54,954 nt of DNA, from the NCBI GenBank assembly GCA_003151475.1, contig PLXQ01000018.1:153449-208402 (forward strand), written 5' to 3'. This DNA is from Acidimicrobiaceae bacterium. GTDB lineage: Bacteria; Actinomycetota; Acidimicrobiia; Acidimicrobiales; UBA8190. Shown piece by piece: positions 10,970 to 20,696 of the stretch. Every line of letters starts with the position of its first letter. The first letter of the stretch is position 1. The notes below the pieces were generated by a model that had not been told where the DNA came from, did not search any database, and saw only the letters and a list, made by a program, of their open reading frames with translations. The position numbers and the translations under genes were made by a program.

Positions 10970-12430
10970 CTAGGAGCGGTGACCCTCGTTTGCGATCAGG
11001 ACGGTCGCGGCGATCTCGGGCTCGGGCGTGGGCTCGGGCGTGGGCTCGGTGCTCTCGGCCCAGAACCAGCGGTGGCCGGCGCGGCGGTGGACCTCGGCGA
11101 AGGCGGCGGTGGTGAGCAGCGCCAGGGCGGCCTGGACGGCGAGGTCGGCGCGGGCGGTGGCCAGGAACTGGCCGTGGGCCCGGAAGGTGAAGAGGACGAG
11201 GGCTCCGGTGCCGGTGGCCAGGAGGAGAACGATCCAGCGCCATCCCACGCCGAGGAGATAGACGGTGAGGACGACGGTGACGCAGAGAAAGACCATGGCC
11301 AGGACCAGGGTGGAGAAAGCGGGGGCGGCGGCGGCCAGCTTGGAACCGAAGACGACGTCGAGCAGGGTCCGGGGCACCGCCACCGACAAGACGAGGAGGA
11401 GCCCGGCAGGCAGGACGAGGACCATCAGGGTGTGGCCGAGCTGCCGAAGCGCATGGGAGCCCTGGTGCCAGCGGATGGCCGATTCAGGGAGGAGGTAGTT
11501 GACGAAGACGAGGGCGGCGAAGACGAGGGCCTTCGAGGGGACCGAGATCGCCGCGTAGGAACCGGAGTGATGAGGGGCGCGACTGCCGAGGACGATCACG
11601 TCGGCGTTCTGCAGGACGGCCAGGAGCGCCAGGGAAACCAGTGCGGTGACCATGTCGGCGGCCAGGTGCCGGCCGGTGTGGGTCGAGGGTTCGGCCCCGT
11701 CCTCGGCGGCCCCCTCTTCAGCGGCCCCGAGATCCGTCCCCCCGGGCACCGCCGGAGCACCAGCCGCAACTGCTGACACGGCCGAGACTGCCGGGAGAGG
11801 GAGCCGGGGTGGCAGAGCGAGAGCGCGCATGGCGGTGACGCGGGCGTGGACGGCGGTGATGAGCTCGCCGGCGAGGACGCCGAGGGCGGCGCCGGTGACA
11901 CCCCAGGCCGCGGCAAAGCCGATGGTGAAAGCGGTCCGGGTGACGGCCTCGACGACGAGGTTGATGGAGAGGTTCCGGTAGTCCTGGCGGGCCTGGAGAA
12001 GGCCACGGTCGATGGAGACGAGAACCCAGATGCCCGCCGCGGTGAGGATCTCGACCACCCCGCCGGGACCGGGAAGGTTGAGGGCACTGATGAGGGGGGC
12101 CCGGACGAGGAAGATGGCCAGAGCCAGGACGACGACGGCGACGGCGCCGACCCGGTGGACCCGGACGACCCAGGAATGCACCCGGCCGGCACGGCCTTCG
12201 CTCTCCCAGGCCGTGATGCGACGAACGACGGCCACGAGGAGCGCCGAGCCCGGCATGGAGAGGACGAGGAAGATGCCGAGTAAGACGATGAAGGTGCCGT
12301 AGCCGCGGTTGGTGAGAAGCCGGGCGACGAGGACGGTGGTGAGGAGGCTGGCCAGACCGGCGGCGGCGCCGGCGGCCACGAGAGGCAGGACCCGACGGAG
12401 CTCAGCGGTGACGGGCAGGCGTCGGCTCAA
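10970..12430 (-). CDS. Oligosaccharide/lipid-linked glycan flippase (Wzx/MATE-like)
   Basis: 486 aa with about 12 hydrophobic segments, beginning VLPLVAAGAAAGLASLLTTV followed by ARLLTNRGYGTFIVLLG, the usual N-terminus of polysaccharide-biosynthesis (Polysacc_synt) flippases. A hydrophilic linker (about residues 220-260) separates the two halves, and the C-terminus has a PTPEPTPEPE run. The family moves undecaprenyl-linked oligosaccharides across the membrane. It is followed by the GT4 gene and preceded by the PIG-V gene on the same strand. The start ATG at 12430 has only a weak ribosome site. Confidence 0.8.
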   Translation of the reverse strand: MSRRLPVTAELRRVLPLVAAGAAAGLASLLTTVLVARLLTNRGYGTFIVLLGIFLVLSMPGSALLVAVVRRITAWESEGRAGRVHSWVVRVHRVGAVAVVVLALAIFLVRAPLISALNLPGPGGVVEILTAAGIWVLVSIDRGLLQARQDYRNLSINLVVEAVTRTAFTIGFAAAWGVTGAALGVLAGELITAVHARVTAMRALALPPRLPLPAVSAVSAVAAGAPAVPGGTDLGAAEEGAAEDGAEPSTHTGRHLAADMVTALVSLALLAVLQNADVIVLGSRAPHHSGSYAAISVPSKALVFAALVFVNYLLPESAIRWHQGSHALRQLGHTLMVLVLPAGLLLVLSVAVPRTLLDVVFGSKLAAAAPAFSTLVLAMVFLCVTVVLTVYLLGVGWRWIVLLLATGTGALVLFTFRAHGQFLATARADLAVQAALALLTTAAFAEVHRRAGHRWFWAESTEPTPEPTPEPEIAATVLIANEGHRS

Positions 12431-12629
12431 CTCAGATCTCTCCAGCCCTGCACGTTCCTCCAGTTGCGCTCATCTGATCCCGGCGCCGCACCGGGGCCAA
12501 GATTACCGGCTCCCACTTCGGAGACCCCAGATCAAAACTGGTCATCAGCTTCGGTCTTGAGCGGAGATCGACGAGCGCCGGTCGACGGTCGGTCAGCGAG
12601 CAGTCAGGGCGCGGCGATCAGAGGATCGG

Positions 12630-13805
12630 TTAGGGGACGTAGCGATTGGCGAAGGCGAGGAGCGCGTAGCCGAACATCGCCGATCCGAAGAGAAGCAGGA
12701 CGACCCGGCGCACCCACCGGCCCGCCGTCAAGGTGCCGACGGCCAAGATAAGAGGAAAGGCGGAGAGGGCGTAGCGCTCGAAGGAGTCGAGATTGCTCCC
12801 CGTCAGCGCCAGCACCACGACGGCGGCCGAGAACCAGCCGTAGGAGGCGGGCCAGGAGCGGAAGCTGACGACGAGCAGGGCCAGAACGACCAGGACCCAC
12901 GGCAGGTGCAGCGCCTCGCCGAGATGGTGACCGTGGACGAGATACGAGGCGTCGTGGGCCAAGGTGACGAGTGGATCGACCAGACGTCCGTGATGACCCG
13001 CTTGTTCTTGGAGTCGCAAGGGAGCGAGGCCGTCGCCGTAACGCCAGGCGACCCAGCCGAGAAAGGCCCCGGCGCCGACGACGGGCCCGGCCACCGCCGC
13101 GCTGCGGGCCAGCCGTTCACCGGCCGCCGCTCCCCGCCAGTCGCGCCAGGCCTCCACGGCGGCGGGCACGAGGAGAAGGGCCCCGAGAGGACGGGTGAGC
13201 CCGGCCGCCATCCCGAGGAGCGCGGCGAAGCCCCAGTGCCGGGTCCGCAGGGCTAAGAAGCATCCGACCGCCAGCGCCAGCAGAGTGCCCTCGGCGTAGC
13301 CCATGACGAAGGTGAACGCCGCCGGCGCCAGGCAGATCAACCAGGCGCTTCTGCGGGCCAGTCGGTCGTCGCCGCTCTCGAGACGGACGAGGACGACCAT
13401 CAGAGCGGTACCGATCAGCGCGCTGATGTTGGCCACCACCACCACGGCGGCGCCCACGCTGATCCCCGGCAACACCGAGAGAGCCCGGGCCACAAGGGGG
13501 AGGAGGGGGAAGAAACGCAGTGAGCTGGGGCCGGCACCGGCGTAGCCGTGGCCGGCGATGGACTGGTACCAACCGGCGTCCCAACCAAGCAGGCCCTGAT
13601 GGACCCGCGCCGCCGCCGCGCCCGTCAGGTGGTGATGCGTCACCAACTCGTGACCGACGAGCAGAGCGGCGCCGACAAGGGCCCGGGCCACCAGCCACGG
13701 CACCAGGGAGCTCCGCAGCGCCCCGGGGAGAAACGCTCGCAGAGACGGTCTCGGTGTCACCGGCGGCACGTCGGTCGCGGTGACCGACACCTCGACCCCG
13801 TCCAT
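12630..13805 (-). CDS. PIG-V-type mannosyltransferase, multi-pass membrane protein
   Basis: 391 aa. The N-terminal region has HQGLLGWDAGWYQSIAGHGY, the WDxxWY motif of GT-C PIG-V-like mannosyltransferases, followed by FFPLLPLVARAL and about ten membrane helices. VMGYAEGTLLALAVG and GLTRPLGALLLVPAA are typical of this family. It probably uses a polyprenyl-phosphate sugar outside the membrane. The start is ATG at 13805; the nearest purine-rich stretch, GGGAGGG, is about 20 nt away, so a downstream GTG is possible. Divergent from the ABC importer operon. Confidence 0.8.
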   Translation of the reverse strand: MDGVEVSVTATDVPPVTPRPSLRAFLPGALRSSLVPWLVARALVGAALLVGHELVTHHHLTGAAAARVHQGLLGWDAGWYQSIAGHGYAGAGPSSLRFFPLLPLVARALSVLPGISVGAAVVVVANISALIGTALMVVLVRLESGDDRLARRSAWLICLAPAAFTFVMGYAEGTLLALAVGCFLALRTRHWGFAALLGMAAGLTRPLGALLLVPAAVEAWRDWRGAAAGERLARSAAVAGPVVGAGAFLGWVAWRYGDGLAPLRLQEQAGHHGRLVDPLVTLAHDASYLVHGHHLGEALHLPWVLVVLALLVVSFRSWPASYGWFSAAVVVLALTGSNLDSFERYALSAFPLILAVGTLTAGRWVRRVVLLLFGSAMFGYALLAFANRYVP

Positions 13806-14003
13806 CGCTGCATGGTACCGAGGGTCCCTCCCGGGGTTTCCAACGAGGGTCCGACGCAAGGTTGCCCAACTCGACCAGGGCGAGACGTCTACCATGGCGA
13901 CGCCCACGGCAACCGGGACTTTCCCCGCTGTCACGGGTACGGCGCCCGAGCGCCGGCAGACCGAGCCCGCAAGGGCACAAGGGCACAACCCAAGGGGGGT
14001 CCT

Positions 14004-15683
14004 GTGGCCAACGCCGCCGATCGTTACGACCGGAGGACATTTCTGACGCGCGGGGCGACGACCGTGGGGAGCCTGGCCCTGGCCGGCTCCGCTCCGGCGT
14101 TGCTGGCAGCCTGCGGGGGCTCGACGACCACGCCGCCCTCGACCACCAAGCGGCTGGGCACTCCGGGGGTGAGCACGGCCACGCCCGTCCGCGGGGGCAC
14201 CGTCACCATCGGCGTGAGCTCCGAGATCGACGGTTTCCTGCCCGCCTCCAGTCACTTCGACGCCACCGGCCTGACCTACGCCAACGCCGTCTTCGACACC
14301 CTCACCTCGGTCGCCGCCGACGCGTCGATCCGACCGCATCTGGCCGCCTCGGTGACACCCAACGCCGACCTGACGGTCTGGACGGTGACGCTGCGACCGA
14401 ACGTGGAGTTCCACGACGGCTCGCCCCTCACCGCCGACGTGGTCCTGCAGAACTTCAAGGCGCTCAAGTCCTCGGCCCTCACCGGCCAGGCCGTCACCCC
14501 CATCACCAGCGTGACCACATCGGGGGACCTGACCGTCATCTTCAATTGCGACGAGCCCCTGGTGGCCTTCCCGGCCTACCTGGCCACCCAGGTGGGATAC
14601 GTCATCGCCCTGTCCCAGCTCGACAACACCAAGAGCGGTTCGCAGAACCCGGTGGGGACGGGCCCCTTCAAGATCGTCTCCTGGGCGCCCAACGACCACT
14701 TCACGGTGGCGAAGAACCCCAACTACTGGCGCAAGGGCCTGCCCTATCTGGATCAGATCATCTTCAAGCCCATCGTCTCGGACCAGTCACGGGAGTCATC
14801 GCTGCGGTCGAACACCATCGACCTCATGGTCTCCCACGACCCGGGCATCATCGCCGATCTCCAGTCGAGCACCCAGTTCCAACAGGTCGACGACCTGAAC
14901 CAGTCGGTCGGCCAGCCCGACATGGACTTCATCTGCCTGAACACGACCCAGGCGCCGTTGGACAACTTGAGCGTCCGCCAGGCCCTGGCCTACGCCACCG
15001 ATCCGGCCCAGGTGGTCAAGCTCTTCGGCCGCGGGGTCCTGAAGCCGAACACCTCGCTCTTCCCCGAGGGCTCCATCTACCGCGCCGCGGACAACGGCTA
15101 CCCCCAGTACGACCTGCCCAAGGCCAAGCAGCTGGTGGCCAAGGCCGCCCAGGCCAACGGCGGCCCCATCACCATCCCCCTGGTCGACATCACCGATCCC
15201 CGCCAGGCCGAGATCATCCAGGCCCTCGGCAGCATGTGGCAGGCGGCGGGCTTCAAGGTGACCCTGAACCAGATCGAACAGGTCACCTACATCAGCGACC
15301 TGGTGGAGGGGAAGTTCACCGCCGCCGCCGACGAGCAGTTCTCGGCCCCCGACCCCGACCTCAACTACGTCTGGCTGAGCTCGACCACGGCTTCGGGCCC
15401 CATCGCCCTCAACTTCGCCCGGAACAAAGACCCCCTGATCGAGGCGGCGCTGCAGAAGGGCCGGACATCCTCGGACAAGGCGGCCCGGATCGAGGCCTAC
15501 CAGACGGTGGACAAACGACTCTCGGCCGACTTGCCCTATCTCTGGTTCTCCCGGGCCCCGTGGTCGATCACGGGGAACACCACCGTCCAGAACTTCGCCA
15601 ACCCCATCCTCCCCGACCTCACCAAGGGCCGGGGCTTCGCCGGCGGGGTCTTCACCCCCGCCCAGATCTGGATGAAGGCCTGA
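14004..15683 (+). CDS. Peptide/oligopeptide ABC transporter substrate-binding lipoprotein (Tat-exported)
   Basis: 559 aa, family 5 solute-binding protein. The N-terminus has a twin-arginine motif, DRRTFLTR, a hydrophobic stretch and the lipobox LLAAC, so it is a Tat-exported lipoprotein anchored outside the membrane. SBP_bac_5 marks include LTVWTVTLRPNVEFHDGSPL, NPVGTGPFKIVSW and NPNYWRKGLPYLDQI. The GTG start at 14004 is preceded by AAGGGGGG at good distance. First gene of a five-gene importer operon (14 nt to the next gene). The likely ligand is a peptide, but family 5 members also bind nickel, heme or opines. Confidence 0.93.
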   Translation: MANAADRYDRRTFLTRGATTVGSLALAGSAPALLAACGGSTTTPPSTTKRLGTPGVSTATPVRGGTVTIGVSSEIDGFLPASSHFDATGLTYANAVFDTLTSVAADASIRPHLAASVTPNADLTVWTVTLRPNVEFHDGSPLTADVVLQNFKALKSSALTGQAVTPITSVTTSGDLTVIFNCDEPLVAFPAYLATQVGYVIALSQLDNTKSGSQNPVGTGPFKIVSWAPNDHFTVAKNPNYWRKGLPYLDQIIFKPIVSDQSRESSLRSNTIDLMVSHDPGIIADLQSSTQFQQVDDLNQSVGQPDMDFICLNTTQAPLDNLSVRQALAYATDPAQVVKLFGRGVLKPNTSLFPEGSIYRAADNGYPQYDLPKAKQLVAKAAQANGGPITIPLVDITDPRQAEIIQALGSMWQAAGFKVTLNQIEQVTYISDLVEGKFTAAADEQFSAPDPDLNYVWLSSTTASGPIALNFARNKDPLIEAALQKGRTSSDKAARIEAYQTVDKRLSADLPYLWFSRAPWSITGNTTVQNFANPILPDLTKGRGFAGGVFTPAQIWMKA

Positions 15684-15696
15684 GCGAGGCCCGGGC

Positions 15697-16641
15697 ATGT
15701 CTCGCTACGTCAGTGCCCGGGTCGTCCAGCTCATCTTCATCATCTTCTTCATCTCGATCGTCGCCTTCCTCCTCGTCCACCTCCTGCCCGGCGATCCCAC
15801 CCTGGCCATCTTGGGGCCGAACGACACGGCCCAGGCCCGCGCCGAGCTGCTCAAGCAGTTGGGCCTCAACCGACCGTTACCGGTCCAGTACTGGACCTGG
15901 ATCACCAATGTCTTCCGGGGGAATCTGGGTATCTCCTTCCTCACCCATCAGACGGTCTCGAACGCCATTGGCGTGGCCTTCCCCATCGACCTGGAGCTGA
16001 TCATCGTCTCCCAGCTGCTGGCCTTCATCGTCTCCATCCCGCTCTCGCTGATCGCCGCCCTCCGGCCGAACCGGCTCTTCGACCGGATCGCCACCACCTC
16101 GACCTACGGGATGCTGGCCGTCCCCACCTTCGTGGTGGCCGTCATCCTCGTCCTCCTCTTCGCCGTGAAGATCCACATCTTCCCGGCCACCGGCTTCAAC
16201 CCCCTGGCCCAGGGTCTCGGCCCCAACCTCAAGTCCGTGCTTCTGCCATCGATCTCCCTGGCCGTTGGATCCGTGGCCATCTATTACAGGCTGCTGCGGG
16301 CGGACATGATCGCCACCTTGCAAGAGGACTTCATCACCATGGCCCGGGCCAAGGGCCTGTCGACGCCGTACATCTTGATCCGCCATGCCCTGCGGCCGTC
16401 GTCCTTTGCGCTGCTCGCCGGGGCCGGCCTCTCCATCGGCTCGCTCTTCACCGGCGCCTTCGTGGTGGAGATCCTCTTCCAGCTCCCCGGCATCGGCTTC
16501 CAGCTCATCCAGGCCATCGACTCGCGCGACTACCTGGTCGTCCAGGGGATGGCCCTCGTCGCCGCCATCGCCTACGTCGTGATCAACTTCGGCGTGGACA
16601 TCCTCTTCACCTTCCTCGATCCGCGGGTCCGCCGTGGTTGA
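15697..16641 (+). CDS. ABC transporter permease, DppB/OppB type
   Basis: 314 aa, six membrane segments. It opens with MSRYVSARVVQLIFIIFFIS as usual for DppB, has LLPGDPT after the first helix, and the EAA-type loop ARAKGLSTPYILIRHALRPS that contacts the ATPase. It ends FTFLDPRVRRG, the standard C-terminus. Its stop overlaps the start of the next permease by 8 nt, showing translational coupling. Confidence 0.94.
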   Translation: MSRYVSARVVQLIFIIFFISIVAFLLVHLLPGDPTLAILGPNDTAQARAELLKQLGLNRPLPVQYWTWITNVFRGNLGISFLTHQTVSNAIGVAFPIDLELIIVSQLLAFIVSIPLSLIAALRPNRLFDRIATTSTYGMLAVPTFVVAVILVLLFAVKIHIFPATGFNPLAQGLGPNLKSVLLPSISLAVGSVAIYYRLLRADMIATLQEDFITMARAKGLSTPYILIRHALRPSSFALLAGAGLSIGSLFTGAFVVEILFQLPGIGFQLIQAIDSRDYLVVQGMALVAAIAYVVINFGVDILFTFLDPRVRRG

Positions 16642-17566
16642 TATCGGAAACGCCAACCAAGCCATCGAACGGGTCAGGGAGTTCGAAGCCCTGACGGGCA
16701 CCACCGGACCGGTCCCCCCGGCCACCGCCACCACCGCCAGCCGGTCGGGGCTCGGCGTGGTCTTCTGGGTCTCCTTCGGCTGGGTGCTCTTCATGGTCCT
16801 GCTGGCCATCTTCGCTTCGGTCCTGCCTCTCAAGAACCCGAACTTCCAGGACTACAGCGCCGTCAACATCGGTCCCTCCATCCATCACCTCCTGGGCACC
16901 GACGACTTGGGTCGCGACCTTCTCTCGCGGATCATCTTCGGCTCGCGCGTCTCGCTCATCATCGGCTTCGCCTCGGTCGGCCTGGCGCTGGTCGCCGGGG
17001 GCGTCCTCGGTCTGCTGGCCGGCTACACCGGCGGCTGGATCGACACCGTTCTGAACGCCGGTTCCCTCGTCGTCCTGGCCTTCCCCGCCCTGCTGGCCAT
17101 CTTGGTCATCGAGGCCTTCTGGGTCCCCCGGTCGCTGCTGAAGCTGACCATCATCTTCGCCGTGGCCGGCACCCCGTCTCTCTTCCGCGTCATCCGCGCC
17201 ACCACTCTCTCTTTCGCCACCCGGGAATTCGTGGTGGCGGCGCGCACCATGGGCGCCACCACCTGGCGGATCCTCTTCCGGGAGCTCCTTCCGAACGTCG
17301 TCCCCGCCGCTGTCTCGTTCGCCCTCATCGGCGTGGCCGTCGCCATCATCCTCGAGGGTTCCCTGGCCTTCCTCGGTCTCTCCATCTCGCTACCGACGGC
17401 CTCGCTCGGCAACATCGTCAACGAAGGCGTCCAGAACAACAACCTCACCCTGAACGCCTACATCGCCCTCTGGCCGTCGCTCTACATCTTCATCTTGCTC
17501 GTCGCTCTCAACCTGATGGCCGACCGCCTCCGCACCCGCTTCGACGTCCGGGCCGGGAATCTGTGA
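16634..17566 (+). CDS. ABC transporter permease, DppC/OppC type
   Basis: 310 aa. Contains the N-terminal OppC segment, then HLLGTDDLGRDLLSRIIFGSR, the conserved DppC signature, and the coupling loop VAARTMGATTWRILFRELLPN. Ends MADRLRTRFDVRAGNL. The GTG start at 16634 lies inside the end of the dppB-like gene. Pairs with the DppB-like protein to form the channel. Confidence 0.94.
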   Translation: MVDIGNANQAIERVREFEALTGTTGPVPPATATTASRSGLGVVFWVSFGWVLFMVLLAIFASVLPLKNPNFQDYSAVNIGPSIHHLLGTDDLGRDLLSRIIFGSRVSLIIGFASVGLALVAGGVLGLLAGYTGGWIDTVLNAGSLVVLAFPALLAILVIEAFWVPRSLLKLTIIFAVAGTPSLFRVIRATTLSFATREFVVAARTMGATTWRILFRELLPNVVPAAVSFALIGVAVAIILEGSLAFLGLSISLPTASLGNIVNEGVQNNNLTLNAYIALWPSLYIFILLVALNLMADRLRTRFDVRAGNL

Positions 17567-17570
17567 GGAA

Positions 17571-17642
17571 CCGGATGTCTGGGACGATCTGGAAGCCGGC
17601 GAGGAGCCGGATGTCTCTGAGGATCTGGAAGTCGGGGAGGGA
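17571..17642 (+). repeat. 36-bp tandem duplication before the first ATPase gene
   Basis: Two adjacent imperfect copies, 17571-17606 and 17607-17642, both starting ccggatgtct and sharing gatctggaag (about 80% identical). The second copy supplies the ggggagggac ribosome site of the downstream gene. In the frame of that gene the repeat is open and would read EEPDVWDDLEAG / EEPDVSEDLEVG, but no start codon precedes it after an in-frame stop at 17514. Confidence 0.8.
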
Positions 17643-17645
17643 CCG

Positions 17646-18932
17646 GTGAGTCCCCGGCGCCGGCGGCCCCATCTCGTCTTCCCCGACGCGTCCGAGCTCG
17701 AGGAGCCCCTACTCGACGTCCAGGATCTCCGGACCTACTTCCATACCGCCCGGGGTGTGGTGAAGGCCAACGACGGTGTCTCGTTCACCTTGAACCGGGG
17801 CAAGACCCTCGGGGTGGTGGGCGAGTCCGGCTCGGGCAAGACCGTCCTCACCCGTTCCATCATGGGCCTCTTACCGAACATCCAGTTGGAACGGTCGGGC
17901 TCGGTCCGCTTCGCCGGCCACGAGCTCACCTCCCTCACCGCGCACCAGCTCCGCGACGTCTGGGGCACCCAGATGGCCGTCATCTTCCAGGACCCCATGA
18001 CGGCCCTCAATCCGGTGGTCCGCGTCGACCGGCAGTTGACCGAGTCGCTGCGCATCCGGCTCGGCCTCGACCGCCGCGCCGCCCACGACACGGCCATCGC
18101 CCTGCTCGGCTCCGTCGGCATCCCCGCTCCCGAACAGCGGATGCGGAACTATCCCCATGAGCTCTCGGGCGGTATGCGCCAGCGGGTCATGATCGCCATC
18201 GCCCTCGCCTGTGGACCGAAGCTGGTCCTGGCCGACGAGCCCACCACCGGACTCGACGTCACCCTCCAGGCCCAGATCCTCGATCTCCTGGCCAGCCTCC
18301 AGCGCGAGCGTTCGATGGGCATGATCCTCGTCACCCACGACCTCGGGGTGGTGGCCAACCGGGCCGACGACATCGCCGTCATGTACGCCGGCCGGATCGT
18401 GGAGCAGGCCCCCACGAAGGACCTCTTCTCCCATACCCGGATGCCCTACACCGAGGCGCTTCTGCGCTCCATCCCCCGTCTGGCCGACCCGAGCCACACC
18501 CGGCTCCGGGCCATCCCCGGCCGCCCTCCGGATCTCGCCTCTCTCCCCGACGGCTGTCCGTTCGCCCCCCGCTGCCCCTACGCCCAGGACCGTTGCCTGA
18601 CCGACGACCCGCCGCCGCGCACGGCGGGTGCGGGCCATCTCTTTCGCTGCTGGTTCCCGGTGGGCTCCCCCGAAGGAGAAGACGCCCTGGCCCGCAACGT
18701 CGCCGCCGGTGTCCCCGCCGCTCTCGCCTTCACCGGTGCCCTGGCCGGCGCGGCCATCTCCGTCACCACCGTCTCGGTCACCGCTACCGCGGTCGTCACC
18801 GGCTCGCTCGCCCCGGACGCCTCCCTCGTACCGCCCGCGGTGCCGTTGGTCGTGCCCCCCGTGGTGCCGCCGGTCGTATCGCCGGGACCGGCCGAGGGCG
18901 CCAACGGTGACGCGACCGCAGGAGAGAGCTAG
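17646..18932 (+). CDS. ABC transporter ATP-binding protein, DppD/OppD type
   Basis: 428 aa. Walker [10 protein letters not shown]-loop [11 protein letters not shown], signature LSGGMRQRV, Walker [14 protein letters not shown]-loop VTHDL. The oligopeptide-specific C-terminal region ([14 protein letters not shown], four Cys) is present; in this family it can hold an iron-sulfur cluster. After that comes an unusual ~85-residue Ala/Val/Pro tail (positions about 345-428) not typical of DppD. Start GTG at 17646, ribosome site GGGAGGGACC. Confidence 0.93.
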   Translation: MSPRRRRPHLVFPDASELEEPLLDVQDLRTYFHTARGVVKANDGVSFTLNRGKTLGVVGESGSGKTVLTRSIMGLLPNIQLERSGSVRFAGHELTSLTAHQLRDVWGTQMAVIFQDPMTALNPVVRVDRQLTESLRIRLGLDRRAAHDTAIALLGSVGIPAPEQRMRNYPHELSGGMRQRVMIAIALACGPKLVLADEPTTGLDVTLQAQILDLLASLQRERSMGMILVTHDLGVVANRADDIAVMYAGRIVEQAPTKDLFSHTRMPYTEALLRSIPRLADPSHTRLRAIPGRPPDLASLPDGCPFAPRCPYAQDRCLTDDPPPRTAGAGHLFRCWFPVGSPEGEDALARNVAAGVPAALAFTGALAGAAISVTTVSVTATAVVTGSLAPDASLVPPAVPLVVPPVVPPVVSPGPAEGANGDATAGES

Positions 18933-19988
18933 ATGGCGGGCAGCGGTACTGCGCAGCTCCGGGGCGACGACCTTCTTCTCCGGGTCGAGCACCTGGTCGT
19001 CGAGTTCGGCAAGGGCCCACGACGCGTCCGGGCCGTCTCCGATGTGAGCTTCGACGTGGCCGCCGGCGAGACCCTCGGCCTCGTCGGCGAATCGGGCTGC
19101 GGCAAGTCCACCACGGGACGCGCCGTGGCTCTCGTCCACCCGCCCGACCAAGGATCGGTCCGCTTCGCCGGCACCGATCTGACGACGCTCAACCAACGCG
19201 ATCTCCGTCAGGCGCGGACCAAGGTCCAGATGGTCTTCCAGGACCCCATCTCGTCGCTGAACCCCCGCCGCCGGGTCCTCGACTCCGTCATGGAGCCACT
19301 CTCCATCTGGGGAATCGGGAGCAACGAGGAACGCAAGGCGAAGGCCCGCCAGACTCTCGAATCCGTCGGGATCAATCCGAGCGACGCTTCCAGCCAAAGG
19401 CCGATCGAATTCTCCGGTGGTCAGTGCCAGCGGATCAGCATCGCCCGGGCCCTGATGTTGGAACCGAGCCTGCTCATCTGCGACGAACCCGTCTCCGCTC
19501 TCGACGTCTCTGTCCAGGCCCAGATTCTCAATCTCCTCGACGACCTGAAGCGCGAACGCGGGCTCACCATGGTCTTCATCGCCCACGACCTCGCCGTGGT
19601 GAAGAACGTCAGCGACCGGGTAGCGGTGATGTATCTCGGGAAGCTCTGCGAGGTGGCCCCTCCCGACACCCTCTACCGTCACCCGGCCCATCCCTACACC
19701 GCCGCACTCCTCGCCTCGATCCCCGAACCCGATCCGTCGGCCGCCACCAACGGCAGGGCTCCCCTCTCGGGCGAGCTTCCCTCCCCCACCGATCCGCCCT
19801 CGGGCTGTCGCTTCCGTACCCGTTGTCCCTACGCCCAGGAAAAGTGCGCCATCGAAGAGCCGGAGATGCGGGCTCTCGGCCCGGATCATTTCGTCGCCTG
19901 TCACTTCCCGCTGGCCCGCCCGATGGTGTCGACAGAAGCTCCGGCGGTGGCCGAACCGGTGGGAGCCTCACCTTTCAGTAACGCGTGA
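18933..19988 (+). CDS. ABC transporter ATP-binding protein, DppF/OppF type
   Basis: 351 aa. Walker [11 protein letters not shown]-loop [13 protein letters not shown], signature FSGGQCQRI (Cys where Arg is common), Walker [14 protein letters not shown]-loop IAHDL. The C-terminal Cys segment [14 protein letters not shown] is present. ATG at 18933 immediately follows the previous stop, with GGAGAG upstream. Completes the importer; the two ATPases are expected to work as a heterodimer. Confidence 0.94.
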   Translation: MAGSGTAQLRGDDLLLRVEHLVVEFGKGPRRVRAVSDVSFDVAAGETLGLVGESGCGKSTTGRAVALVHPPDQGSVRFAGTDLTTLNQRDLRQARTKVQMVFQDPISSLNPRRRVLDSVMEPLSIWGIGSNEERKAKARQTLESVGINPSDASSQRPIEFSGGQCQRISIARALMLEPSLLICDEPVSALDVSVQAQILNLLDDLKRERGLTMVFIAHDLAVVKNVSDRVAVMYLGKLCEVAPPDTLYRHPAHPYTAALLASIPEPDPSAATNGRAPLSGELPSPTDPPSGCRFRTRCPYAQEKCAIEEPEMRALGPDHFVACHFPLARPMVSTEAPAVAEPVGASPFSNA

Positions 19989-20016
19989 GTCGGTAACGCG
20001 GGATCAGCTGGACCTC

Positions 20017-20443
20017 ATGCGACGTTTCGCTGGCTGCCTTCGTCGCTTTCGCAGCGCCAGCGGTGGTCGGGGTGACGCCCACAGCCGCCGCGGCGATCTC
20101 GCCTCCCGTGAATCCGTACTTCGTCTTTCCGCCTTTGCCGATCGGCGACGCGGCCCGCTGCGTGAACGTTCTCTCTCACTTCGCTCAGCCCCCCGTCGAC
20201 ATCACGATGACTCCCTCCGGTATGGGGTGCTGGCTCGTGGCGGCCGACGGCGGCGTCTTCAGCTTCGGTGATGCCGGTTTCTTCGGCTCGGCGGTCGGGT
20301 TCGGGTCTGCCGAACAACCCATCGCCGCCATCGCCGCTTCTCCTGAAGGTGGCGGGTACTGGCTGCTCCCGTCCATCCCGGCGGTGAGGCGGGGGGTGCC
20401 CGCCTTCAGTGGATTCTCGCTGGCCAAGCAGGAGTGGCAGTGA
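20017..20443 (+). pseudogene. Short secreted repeat protein (FSFGDAGFFGS type), signal peptide split by an apparent frameshift
   Basis: The frame that ends at 20443 contains GCWLVAADGGVFSFGDAGFF and, after a gap, IAASPEGGGYWLL, two partial units of a repeat I know from secreted Acidimicrobiia proteins, where it usually occurs in many copies. In this frame the upstream sequence reads LAAFVAFAAPAVVGVTPTAA, a good signal-peptide core, but has no start codon with a charged N-terminus. The only ATG, at 20017, gives MRRFAG in the neighbouring frame. One base too many near 20032 would separate them. Either a frameshifted relic or, if translation starts at GTG 20063, a 126-aa protein without export signal. 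Function unknown. Confidence 0.55.
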
Positions 20444-20696
20444 GCGGCGCAGCGCGCAGGAGATGACCTTCGGAGGACGGGTTCACTACGGCGGCCGACG
20501 CGATCTCTCTCACCTGTTCAACGGACCATGCATCCTGCGGGTGCTGTGTTACAGGGGTCCGCACCCGCCGGCGTCGGGCGCCCGGTATTCCCCGTGTTGT
20601 ACGCCACCCCGATCCCGCCAGGGCACCGACCCGGTCCCCCGAGAGCCCAATCGCAACCGGCATCCCTGACGGACCGCCATCGGAGCTGGGGTTTTG

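Noticed and set aside
20444..20696. Small genes on either strand between the repeat-protein relic and the ferritin-like gene
   Set aside because: Frames of ~80 codons exist on both strands, but they have no ribosome site, domain or compositional sign of coding.
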